From a virus, in the IMG/VR virus record IMGVR_UViG_3300030117_000573, positions 1 through 36,080 of that record: a stretch of 36,080 bases of DNA. One strand, given 5' to 3'. The translations under genes were made by a program, and so were the position numbers. The first letter of the stretch is position 1; each line of letters opens with the position of its first letter. This document shows, piece after piece, positions 6,709 through 14,254 of the stretch. The notes beneath the pieces are model-generated. The model saw only the letters and a program-made list of their open reading frames with translations. It was not told the DNA's origin and did not search any database.

Positions 6709-7612
6709 ATTAAAAGTATTAGATTTGTTTTCTGGTATTGGCGGATTTAGTTTAGGTCTAGAGTGGACTGGTGGATTTGAAACGGTAGCTTTCTGTGAGA
6801 TTGAAAAGTTTCCTCAACAAGTTTTAAAAAAGCATTGGTCACATGTACCTATTTATTCAGATGTGAAGGAATTAACTTATGAAAAACTTAGAGCAGATGG
6901 AATTGTTCGACCAGACATTATCACAGGAGGATACCCATGCCAACCTTTCTCAGTCGCAGGTAAACAAGCTGGGGAGAGAGACAAAAGACACCTCTGGGGA
7001 GAAATGTTTAGACTTGTCAAAGAGTGTAGACCGTCTTGGGTTATTGGAGAGAATGTTAGTGGACACATTAAACTCGGTCTCGACACCGTACTCGATAACT
7101 TGGAAAGCGAAGGCTACCAAGCAAGGACGTTTAGTATTTCAGCGAGCAGCATTGGTGCGTGGCACAAAAGAGAAAGGGTCTGGATTGTGGCTAACTCCAA
7201 GTGCAACACAAATAAGCACACGCTCAAAGGATGCACTAGAAAAAAGGAAAAAATATCGAACAAGTATAGGCAGAACAACAGTACCGCCAGGGAATCTTGC
7301 AGAACAAGTTCAATACGGGAAAGCAATAACAAACATGATGTTTCCAACTCCACGAGCAGCAAAAGGGATGAACATGAGATTGACGGAGGGCATGGCGAAT
7401 TTGAGACACAAGAAATATCTAGAGACAGAAGTAGCCTACTTGGAGAAAGCCCCTGGTGGTTATCTGAACCCAACGTGGGTAGAGTGGTTGATGGGTTACC
7501 CAATAGGTCACACAGAATTAAAGCCTTAGGTAATAGTGTAGTACCACAGATACCTATGCTTATAGGTGAAGCTATTTTAAAAACCATTAAGGAGGAATCA
7601 TGCACACACTAA
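6701..7612 (+). CDS. DNA (cytosine-5) methyltransferase
   Basis: A 303-aa C5-MTase that would transfer methyl groups from SAM to cytosine, probably to shield phage DNA from restriction. Motif I is DLFSGIGG near the N-terminus, motif IV is PCQPFS with catalytic Cys80, motif VI is ENV (117-119), motif VIII is RERV (157-160) and motif X is GNSVVP (277 on), preceded by the usual RIKAL. The part between about residues 166 and 250, where the target-recognition domain should be, is rich in Lys, Asn, Ser, Arg and Glu and does not look like a folded domain. The same DNA is open in the +1 frame (6879-7529), with more protein-like content. AAGGA lies about 12 bases before the ATG, and the 3' end overlaps the polymerase gene by 13 bases. 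Confidence 0.92.
   Translation: MNKLKVLDLFSGIGGFSLGLEWTGGFETVAFCEIEKFPQQVLKKHWSHVPIYSDVKELTYEKLRADGIVRPDIITGGYPCQPFSVAGKQAGERDKRHLWGEMFRLVKECRPSWVIGENVSGHIKLGLDTVLDNLESEGYQARTFSISASSIGAWHKRERVWIVANSKCNTNKHTLKGCTRKKEKISNKYRQNNSTARESCRTSSIRESNNKHDVSNSTSSKRDEHEIDGGHGEFETQEISRDRSSLLGESPWWLSEPNVGRVVDGLPNRSHRIKALGNSVVPQIPMLIGEAILKTIKEESCTH
6879..7529 (+). CDS. overlapping +1-frame ORF inside the methyltransferase gene
   Basis: A 216-codon ORF, fully contained in the C5-methyltransferase gene but read one base later. It has its own AAGGA eight bases before the ATG. Its content is not random: ITWKAKATKQGRLVFQ, then GSGLWLTPSATQ (Gly100 to Gln110), then MFPTPRAA, and LNPTWVEWLMGYPIG (196 on). I recall these signatures from phage and metagenome proteins annotated as methyltransferase-related or hypothetical. 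The RVWIVANS block of the methyltransferase and the GSGLWLTP block here are two readings of the same bases, as are GRVVDGLP and WVEWLMGY. It could be a real overprinted gene, a frameshift product, or a widespread database artefact of conserved methyltransferase DNA. Confidence 0.45.
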   Translation: MKNLEQMELFDQTLSQEDTHANLSQSQVNKLGRETKDTSGEKCLDLSKSVDRLGLLERMLVDTLNSVSTPYSITWKAKATKQGRLVFQRAALVRGTKEKGSGLWLTPSATQISTRSKDALEKRKKYRTSIGRTTVPPGNLAEQVQYGKAITNMMFPTPRAAKGMNMRLTEGMANLRHKKYLETEVAYLEKAPGGYLNPTWVEWLMGYPIGHTELKP

Positions 7613-9441
7613 TATTTGATATTGAAACTAACCCCATAGAAGACTGGTTGAATCTTACCGATGTACACACTATTCATTGTCTTGCTATAAAAGACGTTAC
7701 TGAAGATGAAGTTAAGGTGTACGACACTAGCCAAGACAACATACTTGAAGGTATAGATAGGTTACAACATGCAGACATTATTGTTGGACACAATGCCCAT
7801 CAGTTTGATATACCTGCAATCAAAAGAGTTTGCCCTGAGTTTAAATTTCATGGGATGCTTAGAGATACTTTACTGATGTCTAGGTTATGTTGGTCTGATC
7901 TTGGAGACGATGATTGGAAACGAAAAAAATTTCCTAGAGAACTTATAGGTAGTCACTCTCTCAAAGCATGGGGTCATCGTTTAAGTTTACACAAAGGTGA
8001 CTTTACAGATTTCGATGAGTGGACTCCAGAGATGAATGAGTATTGTATGCAGGACGTTGAGGTTACCTGTAAGTTATGGAAGGAGATCGAGAGAGAACAC
8101 CTTACGAATGAATCGGTAGAACTTGAACATTGCTTTGCAGAAATCATTCGTCATCAGGAGAAGACTGGCTTTGGGTTTGACCTAAAGAAAGCTCAAGAGT
8201 TACATGCTACTTTGTTACAACATAAAGCAGGATACGAAGAACAACTGCAAGATATTTTTCCTCCTACCATTATAGAAATGAAGACACCATCTTTTTGGTA
8301 TGTACTTTGTGGAGGACATAAGGTTCACTACAAGACAAAATCTTTAGCTAAACAAGATGGGCATCGTGATAGTTCTATTTTTAGAGGAGACAACAAAAAG
8401 AAAATCATTCCCTTTAATCCAGGGTCTAGAGATCAGATTGCTAAATGTTTAATCAATAAGTACAACTGGAAGCCTGAAGCCTACACACCAAGTGGTCAAC
8501 CTAAGATAGACGAATCAATTCTTAAGGCTTTACCCTACGAAGAAGCTGAGATTCTCTGTAAGTATTTAACAGTTAGTAAAAGATTAGGTCAACTAGCCGA
8601 AGGAAAACAATCTTGGATGACAGCTTACAATGAAATTACATCAGCCATACATGGTCGTGTAAATACCAATGGAGCAGTTACAGGTAGATGCACACATAAC
8701 AGTCCGAACTTAGGACAAGTACCTGCGATAAATGTACCCTTTGGCAAACAATGCCGTGAGCTTTTTGTGCCACCAATAGGTTACAAGTATTTATGTGGCT
8801 GGGATGCTAGTGGTTTGGAGCTAAGAATGTTAGGTCACTTTATGGCTTATTTTGACAACGGAGCGTATGCTAAAGAAGTTTGTGAGGGAGATATACACAC
8901 ATTAAATCAAAAGGCTGCGGGACTGTCTTCTAGAAGTCAAGCTAAGACTATGATCTATGCGTTGTGTTATGGTGCTGGTCCTACTCGCTTGGGTAAAATT
9001 ATTAATGGATCAGCAAGAGATGGTAAAGAATTACAAAATAAATTTTACTCAAAGATTCCTGCTCTTAAAAAACTAAGAACTTTAGTAGAATACAAAGTAA
9101 AAACTAAGGGATACTTAGAGGGTTTAGATGGTAGAAAATTACCTTGCAGATCGGCTCATAGTGCTTTGAATACTTTATTGCAATCAGCAGGTGCGGTGGT
9201 AATGAAGGACGCTACTATAAATATGTGGGCTATTCTTATGAAAAATAAATTACTTATGGAAGTTGCTCAGGTAGCACACATACACGATGAGGTTCAGTTG
9301 GCTTGTACAACAAAGGAGATAGCTCATGTCACAGGAAAAGCAGGAGTTTCAGGGATTGAATTGGCAGGACGAAATTACGAACTTAAATGTCCACTCACAG
9401 GAGAATACAATGTGGGTAGAAACTGGGCAGAGACACATTGA
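7600..9441 (+). CDS. T7 gp5-like family A DNA polymerase with 3'-5' exonuclease
   Basis: A 613-aa replicative polymerase (T7 gp5: 704). The exonuclease domain shows ExoI DIET (Asp7, Glu9), ExoII around HNAHQFDIP, and ExoIII YCMQD. The polymerase domain has motif A GWDASGLELRM (Asp402), motif B QAKTMIYALCYG (Lys449) and motif C HIHDEVQL (Asp563, Glu564). Both metal-binding aspartates are present and proofreading looks intact. The start is supported by a strong AAGGAGG five bases upstream and overlaps the methyltransferase end by 13 bases. A homing endonuclease gene overlaps its last 32 bases. As in T7 it follows the primase-helicase and precedes the exonuclease. Confidence 0.97.
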   Translation: MHTLIFDIETNPIEDWLNLTDVHTIHCLAIKDVTEDEVKVYDTSQDNILEGIDRLQHADIIVGHNAHQFDIPAIKRVCPEFKFHGMLRDTLLMSRLCWSDLGDDDWKRKKFPRELIGSHSLKAWGHRLSLHKGDFTDFDEWTPEMNEYCMQDVEVTCKLWKEIEREHLTNESVELEHCFAEIIRHQEKTGFGFDLKKAQELHATLLQHKAGYEEQLQDIFPPTIIEMKTPSFWYVLCGGHKVHYKTKSLAKQDGHRDSSIFRGDNKKKIIPFNPGSRDQIAKCLINKYNWKPEAYTPSGQPKIDESILKALPYEEAEILCKYLTVSKRLGQLAEGKQSWMTAYNEITSAIHGRVNTNGAVTGRCTHNSPNLGQVPAINVPFGKQCRELFVPPIGYKYLCGWDASGLELRMLGHFMAYFDNGAYAKEVCEGDIHTLNQKAAGLSSRSQAKTMIYALCYGAGPTRLGKIINGSARDGKELQNKFYSKIPALKKLRTLVEYKVKTKGYLEGLDGRKLPCRSAHSALNTLLQSAGAVVMKDATINMWAILMKNKLLMEVAQVAHIHDEVQLACTTKEIAHVTGKAGVSGIELAGRNYELKCPLTGEYNVGRNWAETH

Positions 9442-9817
9442 CGAAATACAGCTTGCTTATGCAGCAGGGTATCTAGATGGAGAGGGATGTTTTCAATACT
9501 GCAATACACCTAAAGTTAGTATTATCAATTGTTATCCTAAAACTTTAATATGGTTCAAAGGAATGTTTAAAGGAACTTTTAAAAAACGTATGCGTTCTAA
9601 CCATAAGGATCAATGGAGAGCTACTTATGAGTGGAGAGCCTATGGTGACAATGCGAGAAACTGTGTATCTCTTTGTCTTCCATACTTACAAGAGAAACAA
9701 AACCAAGCTCGTATACTGTTAGAAATATCTAAGTACCCTCCTAAGTCAACGAAAAGAGCAGAACTTAAAAAAGAATTATCGTTACTTAAAAAAATAGATT
9801 ATAGGAATTACCGATGA
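9410..9817 (+). CDS. LAGLIDADG-type homing endonuclease (free-standing)
   Basis: About 135 aa from ATG 9410, with AGGAG six bases upstream; an in-frame ATG at 9326 lies deeper in the polymerase gene and adds residues that look like out-of-frame polymerase sequence. The block LAYAAGYLDGEGCF is a LAGLIDADG motif, with the acidic metal ligand in GYLDGEG. A basic beta region (FKKRMRSNHKDQWRAT) and a Lys-rich helical tail follow. One motif only means it should act as a homodimer. It sits directly behind the DNA polymerase gene, a common insertion point for homing endonucleases in phages, and no intron or intein is visible. The polymerase reading frame is undisturbed. Confidence 0.75.
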   Translation: MWVETGQRHIDEIQLAYAAGYLDGEGCFQYCNTPKVSIINCYPKTLIWFKGMFKGTFKKRMRSNHKDQWRATYEWRAYGDNARNCVSLCLPYLQEKQNQARILLEISKYPPKSTKRAELKKELSLLKKIDYRNYR

Positions 9818-10035
9818 AAGACATTGAGTACCACAGCACGGATGCTTTAGTCAAAGAGTTGATAAAAAGATTTGATGACTTTGCTTTTATTGCGTCTACC
9901 AAAAGAACTAAAAAAGAAGATGACTTGTTTATTTGCTTTGGTGGATGTTATTATTCAGTTATAGGTTTACTCGAAGTGGCTAAGATGGCTGCTGTAAAAG
10001 GGGAAGGACTCCAAGATGACGACAGCACTTATTGA
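9814..10035 (+). CDS. small hypothetical protein
   Basis: A 73-aa protein that I do not recognise. It begins with ATGA overlapping the stop of the homing endonuclease and overlaps the following exonuclease start by 20 bases, so it lies within a tightly coupled string. It has a charged N-terminal half (ELIKRFDDF, KRTKKEDD), a short hydrophobic central stretch (LFICFGGCYYSVIGLL) and an acidic tail. Its position between polymerase and exonuclease suggests an accessory role in replication, but nothing in the sequence shows one. Confidence 0.65.
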   Translation: MKDIEYHSTDALVKELIKRFDDFAFIASTKRTKKEDDLFICFGGCYYSVIGLLEVAKMAAVKGEGLQDDDSTY

Positions 10036-10789
10036 TGGTGATATAGTTTTATACAATGTATGCACAGCAATTGAATACGCTTATGATTGGGGAGATGATG
10101 TTTGGACATTGCACTCAGACGTAAAAGAAGGCAAACAAAGAATGGACATAGCGTTGACGGATCTACAAGAAAAGGTAGGTGCTACGTCTATGATTGTTTG
10201 TTTTTCTGACCGAGAGAACTGGCGTAAAGATGTTCTAAAAACATACAAGAATAACCGCAAATCTAAGAGAAAACCGTTAGTATTCCCTGTTCTACGAGAC
10301 TATGTAAAAGAGGTATATAATTGTGCTATTGAAGATCGTTTGGAAGCTGATGATGTTCTTGGGTTATTGGCTACAGGATTTAATAAAAAAGTTACTGATA
10401 CGATTATTATATCCGAAGACAAAGACCTTAAAACAATACCAGGGAAATTATACAACCCGAATAAACCAGACGAAGGAATACAAGAAATATCTAAAGAAGA
10501 AGCCGACTACCACCATCTTACGCAAGCACTCACAGGCGACTCGACTGATGGGTATCAGGGCTGCCCTACTGTTGGTCCGAAGACGGCACAAAAAATTCTT
10601 CAGGAGAAGACATGGGAAGAAGTTTTAAATGCATATCGCAAGCAAGGCCTTGACGAAGAGTGTGCATTGACTCAAGCACGAGTCGCTCGTATTTTAAGAA
10701 ACGGTGAATACAACCGTACAACAAAGGAGGTTAAGTTATGGAAACCACAGACAACAGCGTCCGTAATTACCACAGAAACAGTTATTTAG
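10016..10789 (+). CDS. T7 gp6-like 5'-3' exonuclease (FEN/PIN-type)
   Basis: A 257-aa 5'-3' exonuclease of the flap-endonuclease type, used for primer removal, recombination and host DNA breakdown. Clustered acidic motifs are visible: LIDGDIVLY near the N-terminus (Asp7, Asp9), RLEADDVLG, ISEDKDLKTIPG, and TGDSTDGYQGCPTVGPKTA, the last being the helix-hairpin-helix region that follows the metal ligands in this family. An arginine/lysine-rich arch segment (YKNNRKSKRKP) lies before them. GAAGGA precedes the ATG. The 3' end overlaps the next gene by 52 bases. Confidence 0.9.
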   Translation: MTTALIDGDIVLYNVCTAIEYAYDWGDDVWTLHSDVKEGKQRMDIALTDLQEKVGATSMIVCFSDRENWRKDVLKTYKNNRKSKRKPLVFPVLRDYVKEVYNCAIEDRLEADDVLGLLATGFNKKVTDTIIISEDKDLKTIPGKLYNPNKPDEGIQEISKEEADYHHLTQALTGDSTDGYQGCPTVGPKTAQKILQEKTWEEVLNAYRKQGLDEECALTQARVARILRNGEYNRTTKEVKLWKPQTTASVITTETVI

Positions 10790-11091
10790 AATTACATAAA
10801 TTACTTTGTGATGAAGCTAGAGCTTTGTCTGAAAAGAAGAACAAGGATTACACAGGAAAAGCTGGTACTGATCCTTTTGGTAACTTTAAACGCTGTGAAC
10901 TCATGGGTATTTGTTCTACAGAGCAAGGGTTTTTAGTAAGACTTACCGATAAGATGTCTAGATTAAGTACCTTTGCTCAGTCAGGATCTTTTGAAGTAGC
11001 CGATGAATCTCTTAAAGATACTTGTATGGATGTCATCAATTATATTATTCTTATGTATGCGTTTGTTCAGGAGAAAGAGAACGCAAAATGA
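10738..11091 (+). CDS. Nmad1/DUF1599-like protein
   Basis: A 117-aa protein. The conserved look is KNKDYTGKAGTDPFGNF, then EQGFLVRLTDKMSRLSTF, then ADESLKDTCMDVINYIIL. This matches the pattern of a small phage family I know as DUF1599 or nucleotide-modification-associated domain 1, thought to be linked to modified nucleotides in phage DNA. The domain name is from memory and the function is not proven. A strong AAAGGAGG seven bases before ATG 10738 supports translation despite the long overlap with the exonuclease gene. The stop overlaps the next start (ATGA). Confidence 0.65.
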   Translation: METTDNSVRNYHRNSYLELHKLLCDEARALSEKKNKDYTGKAGTDPFGNFKRCELMGICSTEQGFLVRLTDKMSRLSTFAQSGSFEVADESLKDTCMDVINYIILMYAFVQEKENAK

Positions 11092-11285
11092 ATAAGAACA
11101 AGTATATGGAAAAACCCCCTACAATTTCAAAAGAATTAGTCCAATGGTTGGACCATAACTTCCCTGTTGTGCAACCTAAAATGCAAGATACTGACAGAGA
11201 AATCTTTTACAAAGTAGGACAACGCTCAGTTATAGATCATTTACAATCAGTCTTTAACGAGCAGAACGAAAATATATTGAGGTAA
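11088..11285 (+). CDS. small conserved T7-like phage protein
   Basis: A 65-aa protein from ATG 11088, which overlaps the preceding stop as ATGA. The block TDREIFYKVGQRSVIDHLQSV is of a kind I recall in small hypothetical proteins of marine T7-like phages between the replication and structural modules. No catalytic motif, signal or membrane segment is visible. Upstream in-frame codons back to 11022 would run inside the previous gene and are not preferred. Confidence 0.65.
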   Translation: MNKNKYMEKPPTISKELVQWLDHNFPVVQPKMQDTDREIFYKVGQRSVIDHLQSVFNEQNENILR

Positions 11286-11289
11286 AATT

Positions 11290-11556
11290 ATGTGTCCACC
11301 CCAAGTAATATTTGGAGCCATAGCTTCTGCACTCATGGCTAGAGCGTCTCGCCCAAGAACTCCAAGACCTCCAGAGCCATTACCTGAGCCTGAAAAAGTA
11401 GCCCCAAAACCTGCTGAAACAGCTATGGAAATGCAACGAGCAGGTCAAGCTACTAGAAGAAGATCAGGTACTACACGACCTCGAACCAGTCTTTTAAGAA
11501 GATTACGAATACCTTTAGCTGGACAAAGTGGTTCTGGTGTAGGTGGTGGATACTAA
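11290..11556 (+). CDS. gp7.3-like virion/tail assembly protein
   Basis: An 88-aa protein directly before the portal gene, the place of T7 gene 7.3 (tail assembly, adsorption). It has a hydrophobic start (VIFGAIASALMARAS), a Pro/Glu-rich middle and a basic stretch (RRRSGTTRPRTSLLRRLR) ending in a glycine-rich tail (GSGVGGGY). The basic-Ser-Leu stretch and glycine-rich end resemble the C-terminus of T7 gp7.3. GAGGT lies before the ATG. The equivalence rests on position and composition rather than a firm sequence match. Confidence 0.55.
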   Translation: MCPPQVIFGAIASALMARASRPRTPRPPEPLPEPEKVAPKPAETAMEMQRAGQATRRRSGTTRPRTSLLRRLRIPLAGQSGSGVGGGY

Positions 11557-11557
11557 T

Positions 11558-13108
11558 ATGAGTGGTCAAGCCCAAGGAATGTACACAAAGTTAGAAGCCC
11601 AAAGGTTTTCTTTCTTAGAACGAGCTAGAGATTGTAGTCGTTTAACCATTCCTACTTTAGTGCCTGATGCAGGTCATTCTTCGGCTACTCGTTTTGATAC
11701 ACCTTATAATGGTACTGGAGCAAGAGGAGTTAATAATTTAGCAAGTGCTTTGCTACTAAGTTTATTACCTCCAAGTTCTCCATTCTTTCGGTTGGTTTTA
11801 GATGACCAGGCACTACGTCAAATCGAAGGTGTTCCTGATATAAAGACTGAAGTTGAGTCTACTTTGTCTGCTATTGAAAAAGCAGTTATGAAGGAGATCG
11901 AAACAAATAACATAAGAACGGCTACATTTGAAGCAGTTAAACATCTTTTAGTAGCAGGTAATGTATTAGTACATATGCCTGATGAAGGCGGTATGAGGGT
12001 CTTTCATTTAGATCGTTATGTTGTTGAACGAGACCCTATGGGTAACGTCATTAAGATTGTAACAAAAGAAAGCGTAAATCCCACGGTCTTACCAGAAGAC
12101 ATACAATCAGCCATCGCTTCACAAACACCTAATACAGATGGATCTGTAGACTTATATACTTGCATAGAAACTCTTCCCGATAAAAAATGTCAAGTATTTC
12201 AAGAAGTAGGTGGAGTAGAAATAGAGGGTAGCCGTGGAGTTTACGCTAAAGATAAATCGCCTTATATAGCTTTACGTCTTCATAGAGTGGAAGGCGAGAA
12301 CTATGGACGAGGTTATGTTGAGCAATACTTAGGAGACTTAAAGTCTCTTGAAGGATTGTCAATGGCTATTGTTGAAGGTGCAGCAGCAGCAAGTAAAATA
12401 TTATTCTTAGTAAATCCAAATGGGACTACTAGAGCTAGAGCATTGGCTCAATCTGCAAATGGTAGTATTGTGGAGGGTTCAGCAAATGATGTTACTGTAC
12501 TACAGAGCCAGAAAAGCCAAGACTTATCTATTGCTGCGTCAACGAGTCAAGCCATTCAAGAGCGTCTGTCGTATGCGTTTCTTCTAACTGAATCTACCAT
12601 AAGAAATGCTGACAGAGTAACCGCCGAAGAAATACGAGTTATACAACAATCTATAGAACGACAACTAGGGGGCATCTATAGTTTGTTATCACAAGAGTTT
12701 CAGTTACCTTTAATCACTAGGCTTATGGCTAGGATGGAGAAACAGAAACGATTACCGAAGCTCCCTAAGAAATTTATTACTCCTACTATTATTACTGGTG
12801 TAGAAGCTTTAGGACGAGCATCGGATCTTAATAAGTTAGACTTTTTCCTCCAGGGAATAGCACAAACATTAGGTCCAGAAGTTCTGGGTCAATACGTCAA
12901 TCTACAAGAATATATCAAACGTAGAGCGACTGCACTAAGTTTAGACACAGAAGGCTTAATCAAGACTCCTGAACAAATTGCTGAAGAACAGCAAGCAATG
13001 CAACAACAAATGGTGGCACAACAAATAGGTCCACAGGTTTTAGACATTGCAGATAAACAGTTCAGAGAGGCACAAAAGATTGATGCCGAGATGTCCAAAG
13101 GAGAATAA
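11558..13108 (+). CDS. portal protein (T7 gp8-like head-tail connector)
   Basis: A 516-aa portal (T7 gp8: 536) that forms the twelve-subunit ring through which DNA enters and leaves the head. Typical blocks are FLERARDCSRLTIPTLVP near the N-terminus, NNLASALLLSLLPPSSPFFRL, and ADRVTAEEIRVIQQSIERQLGG, the T7-portal family core. The C-terminus is Gln-rich and helical. I chose ATG 11558, seven bases after a GGTGGTGGA stretch; the GTG codons at 11543 and 11546 are inside the previous gene and less likely. The scaffold gene follows after two bases. Confidence 0.95.
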   Translation: MSGQAQGMYTKLEAQRFSFLERARDCSRLTIPTLVPDAGHSSATRFDTPYNGTGARGVNNLASALLLSLLPPSSPFFRLVLDDQALRQIEGVPDIKTEVESTLSAIEKAVMKEIETNNIRTATFEAVKHLLVAGNVLVHMPDEGGMRVFHLDRYVVERDPMGNVIKIVTKESVNPTVLPEDIQSAIASQTPNTDGSVDLYTCIETLPDKKCQVFQEVGGVEIEGSRGVYAKDKSPYIALRLHRVEGENYGRGYVEQYLGDLKSLEGLSMAIVEGAAAASKILFLVNPNGTTRARALAQSANGSIVEGSANDVTVLQSQKSQDLSIAASTSQAIQERLSYAFLLTESTIRNADRVTAEEIRVIQQSIERQLGGIYSLLSQEFQLPLITRLMARMEKQKRLPKLPKKFITPTIITGVEALGRASDLNKLDFFLQGIAQTLGPEVLGQYVNLQEYIKRRATALSLDTEGLIKTPEQIAEEQQAMQQQMVAQQIGPQVLDIADKQFREAQKIDAEMSKGE

Positions 13109-13110
13109 TA

Positions 13111-13830
13111 ATGGATCGAGTCCAGATGGAGACTGGCGTTACAGGACCAGACGCACCAACACCAGAAGCACCACAAGCAGAAAGACCTGAGTGGTTGCCT
13201 GAAAAATTTAATAGTGCTGAAGATTTAGCTACTGCTTATTCTGAATTAGAATCAAAGATGGGACAACAACCAGAAGCAGAAGCACAACCAGAAGAAGTTG
13301 TAGAAGAAACCAACGAAGAATCTACAGGTTTATTTGGTCAAGATGATGTAGCACAGTACAACGCTGAGTTTAGCGAAACTGGTACATTGTCAGATGAAAC
13401 AATAAAAAGTTTAGTAGACAAAGGTTTACCAGAAGAAATGGTAAGGACTTATGTCGATGGGTTACAAGCTCTTGCAAGTCAAGCCGAAACATCGGTGTAT
13501 AACACCGTAGGTGGCGAAGAGTCTTACAACAACATGATGGAATGGGCTTCTGAAAATCTTTCAGATGCAGAGATAGAAGCCTACAACGATACCATTGCTG
13601 AGTCATCAAACGATGCACGACTTTTAGCAGTTCAAGGGTTGCATGCAAGGTTCACTCAAAGTGAAGGCACATCCCCTAGTTTGTTTAAAGGTAAAGCTAC
13701 AGGTACGGCTACAAATGCTTTTGGTTCTTGGCAACAAGTATCAGAAGCTATGAGGAATCCAAAATACACTAAAGATCCTGCGTACCGTAAAGAAGTTCAA
13801 CAACGTCTTTCTATTTCTAATCTTTCTTAA
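13111..13830 (+). CDS. capsid assembly scaffolding protein (T7 gp9-like)
   Basis: A 239-aa, strongly acidic, helical protein with a Pro/Glu/Ala-rich N-terminus. RPEWLPEKFNSAEDLATAY and SELESKMG form the block usual in T7-like scaffolding proteins. It would guide assembly of the procapsid shell and then leave. The C-terminus (AYRKEVQQRLSISNL) is basic and helical, as needed for contact with the capsid protein. It is shorter than T7 gp9 (307). AAAGGAG precedes the start; it lies between portal and capsid genes, as in T7. Confidence 0.88.
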   Translation: MDRVQMETGVTGPDAPTPEAPQAERPEWLPEKFNSAEDLATAYSELESKMGQQPEAEAQPEEVVEETNEESTGLFGQDDVAQYNAEFSETGTLSDETIKSLVDKGLPEEMVRTYVDGLQALASQAETSVYNTVGGEESYNNMMEWASENLSDAEIEAYNDTIAESSNDARLLAVQGLHARFTQSEGTSPSLFKGKATGTATNAFGSWQQVSEAMRNPKYTKDPAYRKEVQQRLSISNLS

Positions 13831-13841
13831 AGGAGATCGTA

Positions 13842-14078
13842 ATGTCTAAACCTGGATATAAATCCACAGAATTTTGGTTATCAACTGCTGCAATGATGAT
13901 TGGTGCTTTGGTAGCCTCAGGAGCATTCCCAATGGAATCGTCTCTTGGTCAAATGCTAGGTATGGCTATGAGTGGTTTAGCTGCTCTTGGTTATGGTGCT
14001 AGTAGAACAGCCGTTAAAAAGAAACAAGCTGAAGAAGAGGCTAAGTGGGAAACTGACGAAACTGCTGTGGCAGAATGA
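13842..14078 (+). CDS. two-helix membrane protein, candidate holin
   Basis: A 78-aa protein. After GYKSTEFW come two hydrophobic segments (about residues 13-28 and 35-52: LSTAAMMIGALVASGAF and MLGMAMSGLAALGYGA), then a charged Lys/Glu tail. Size, two membrane helices and a charged C-terminus fit a class II holin, and it is followed at once by an overlapping spanin-like pair, which supports a lysis cassette. Two further single-span candidates lie at 28523-28732 and 30184-30471, so which one makes the lethal hole is unclear. AAAGGAG precedes the ATG. Confidence 0.6.
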   Translation: MSKPGYKSTEFWLSTAAMMIGALVASGAFPMESSLGQMLGMAMSGLAALGYGASRTAVKKKQAEEEAKWETDETAVAE

Positions 14079-14254
14079 TGTCGTTTTTTATTAGTTTAAT
14101 TACTTCAATTTTACACAAACTATTACCTACACTTTTGGAGAAAGTGAATGAACCGACTATTGGTAAAGATGCCCCTCCTCCTCCTAAGCGGATTCGCTCT
14201 GCTTGGACTCACAGGGTGCGAAAATTCAAGAGTCGTATTCGTCCCCGAAAGTGA
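14075..14254 (+). CDS. short membrane-anchored protein, i-spanin-like
   Basis: A 59-aa gene starting at ATG 14075, overlapping the stop of the holin-like gene as ATGA. The N-terminus (MMSFFISLITSILHKLLP) is hydrophobic or amphipathic, followed by a Pro-rich stretch (KDAPPPPKRI) and a very basic tail (HRVRKFKSRIRPRK). The lipoprotein gene at 14148 starts inside it in the +1 frame and extends beyond it, as in overlapping Rz/Rz1 spanin genes. It lacks the long coiled coil of a classical i-spanin, so the name is a suggestion from gene arrangement only. Confidence 0.5.
   Translation: MMSFFISLITSILHKLLPTLLEKVNEPTIGKDAPPPPKRIRSAWTHRVRKFKSRIRPRK

Noticed and set aside
7114-7605. Minus-strand ORF of 163 codons opposite the methyltransferase
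   Set aside because: Leu/Ser/Cys-rich antisense shadow with no recognisable motif; unlike the +1-frame ORF on the sense strand.
10323-10628. 101-codon ORF inside the exonuclease gene
   Set aside because: Lysine/leucine-rich shadow of the exonuclease in another frame, with no ribosome site or motif.
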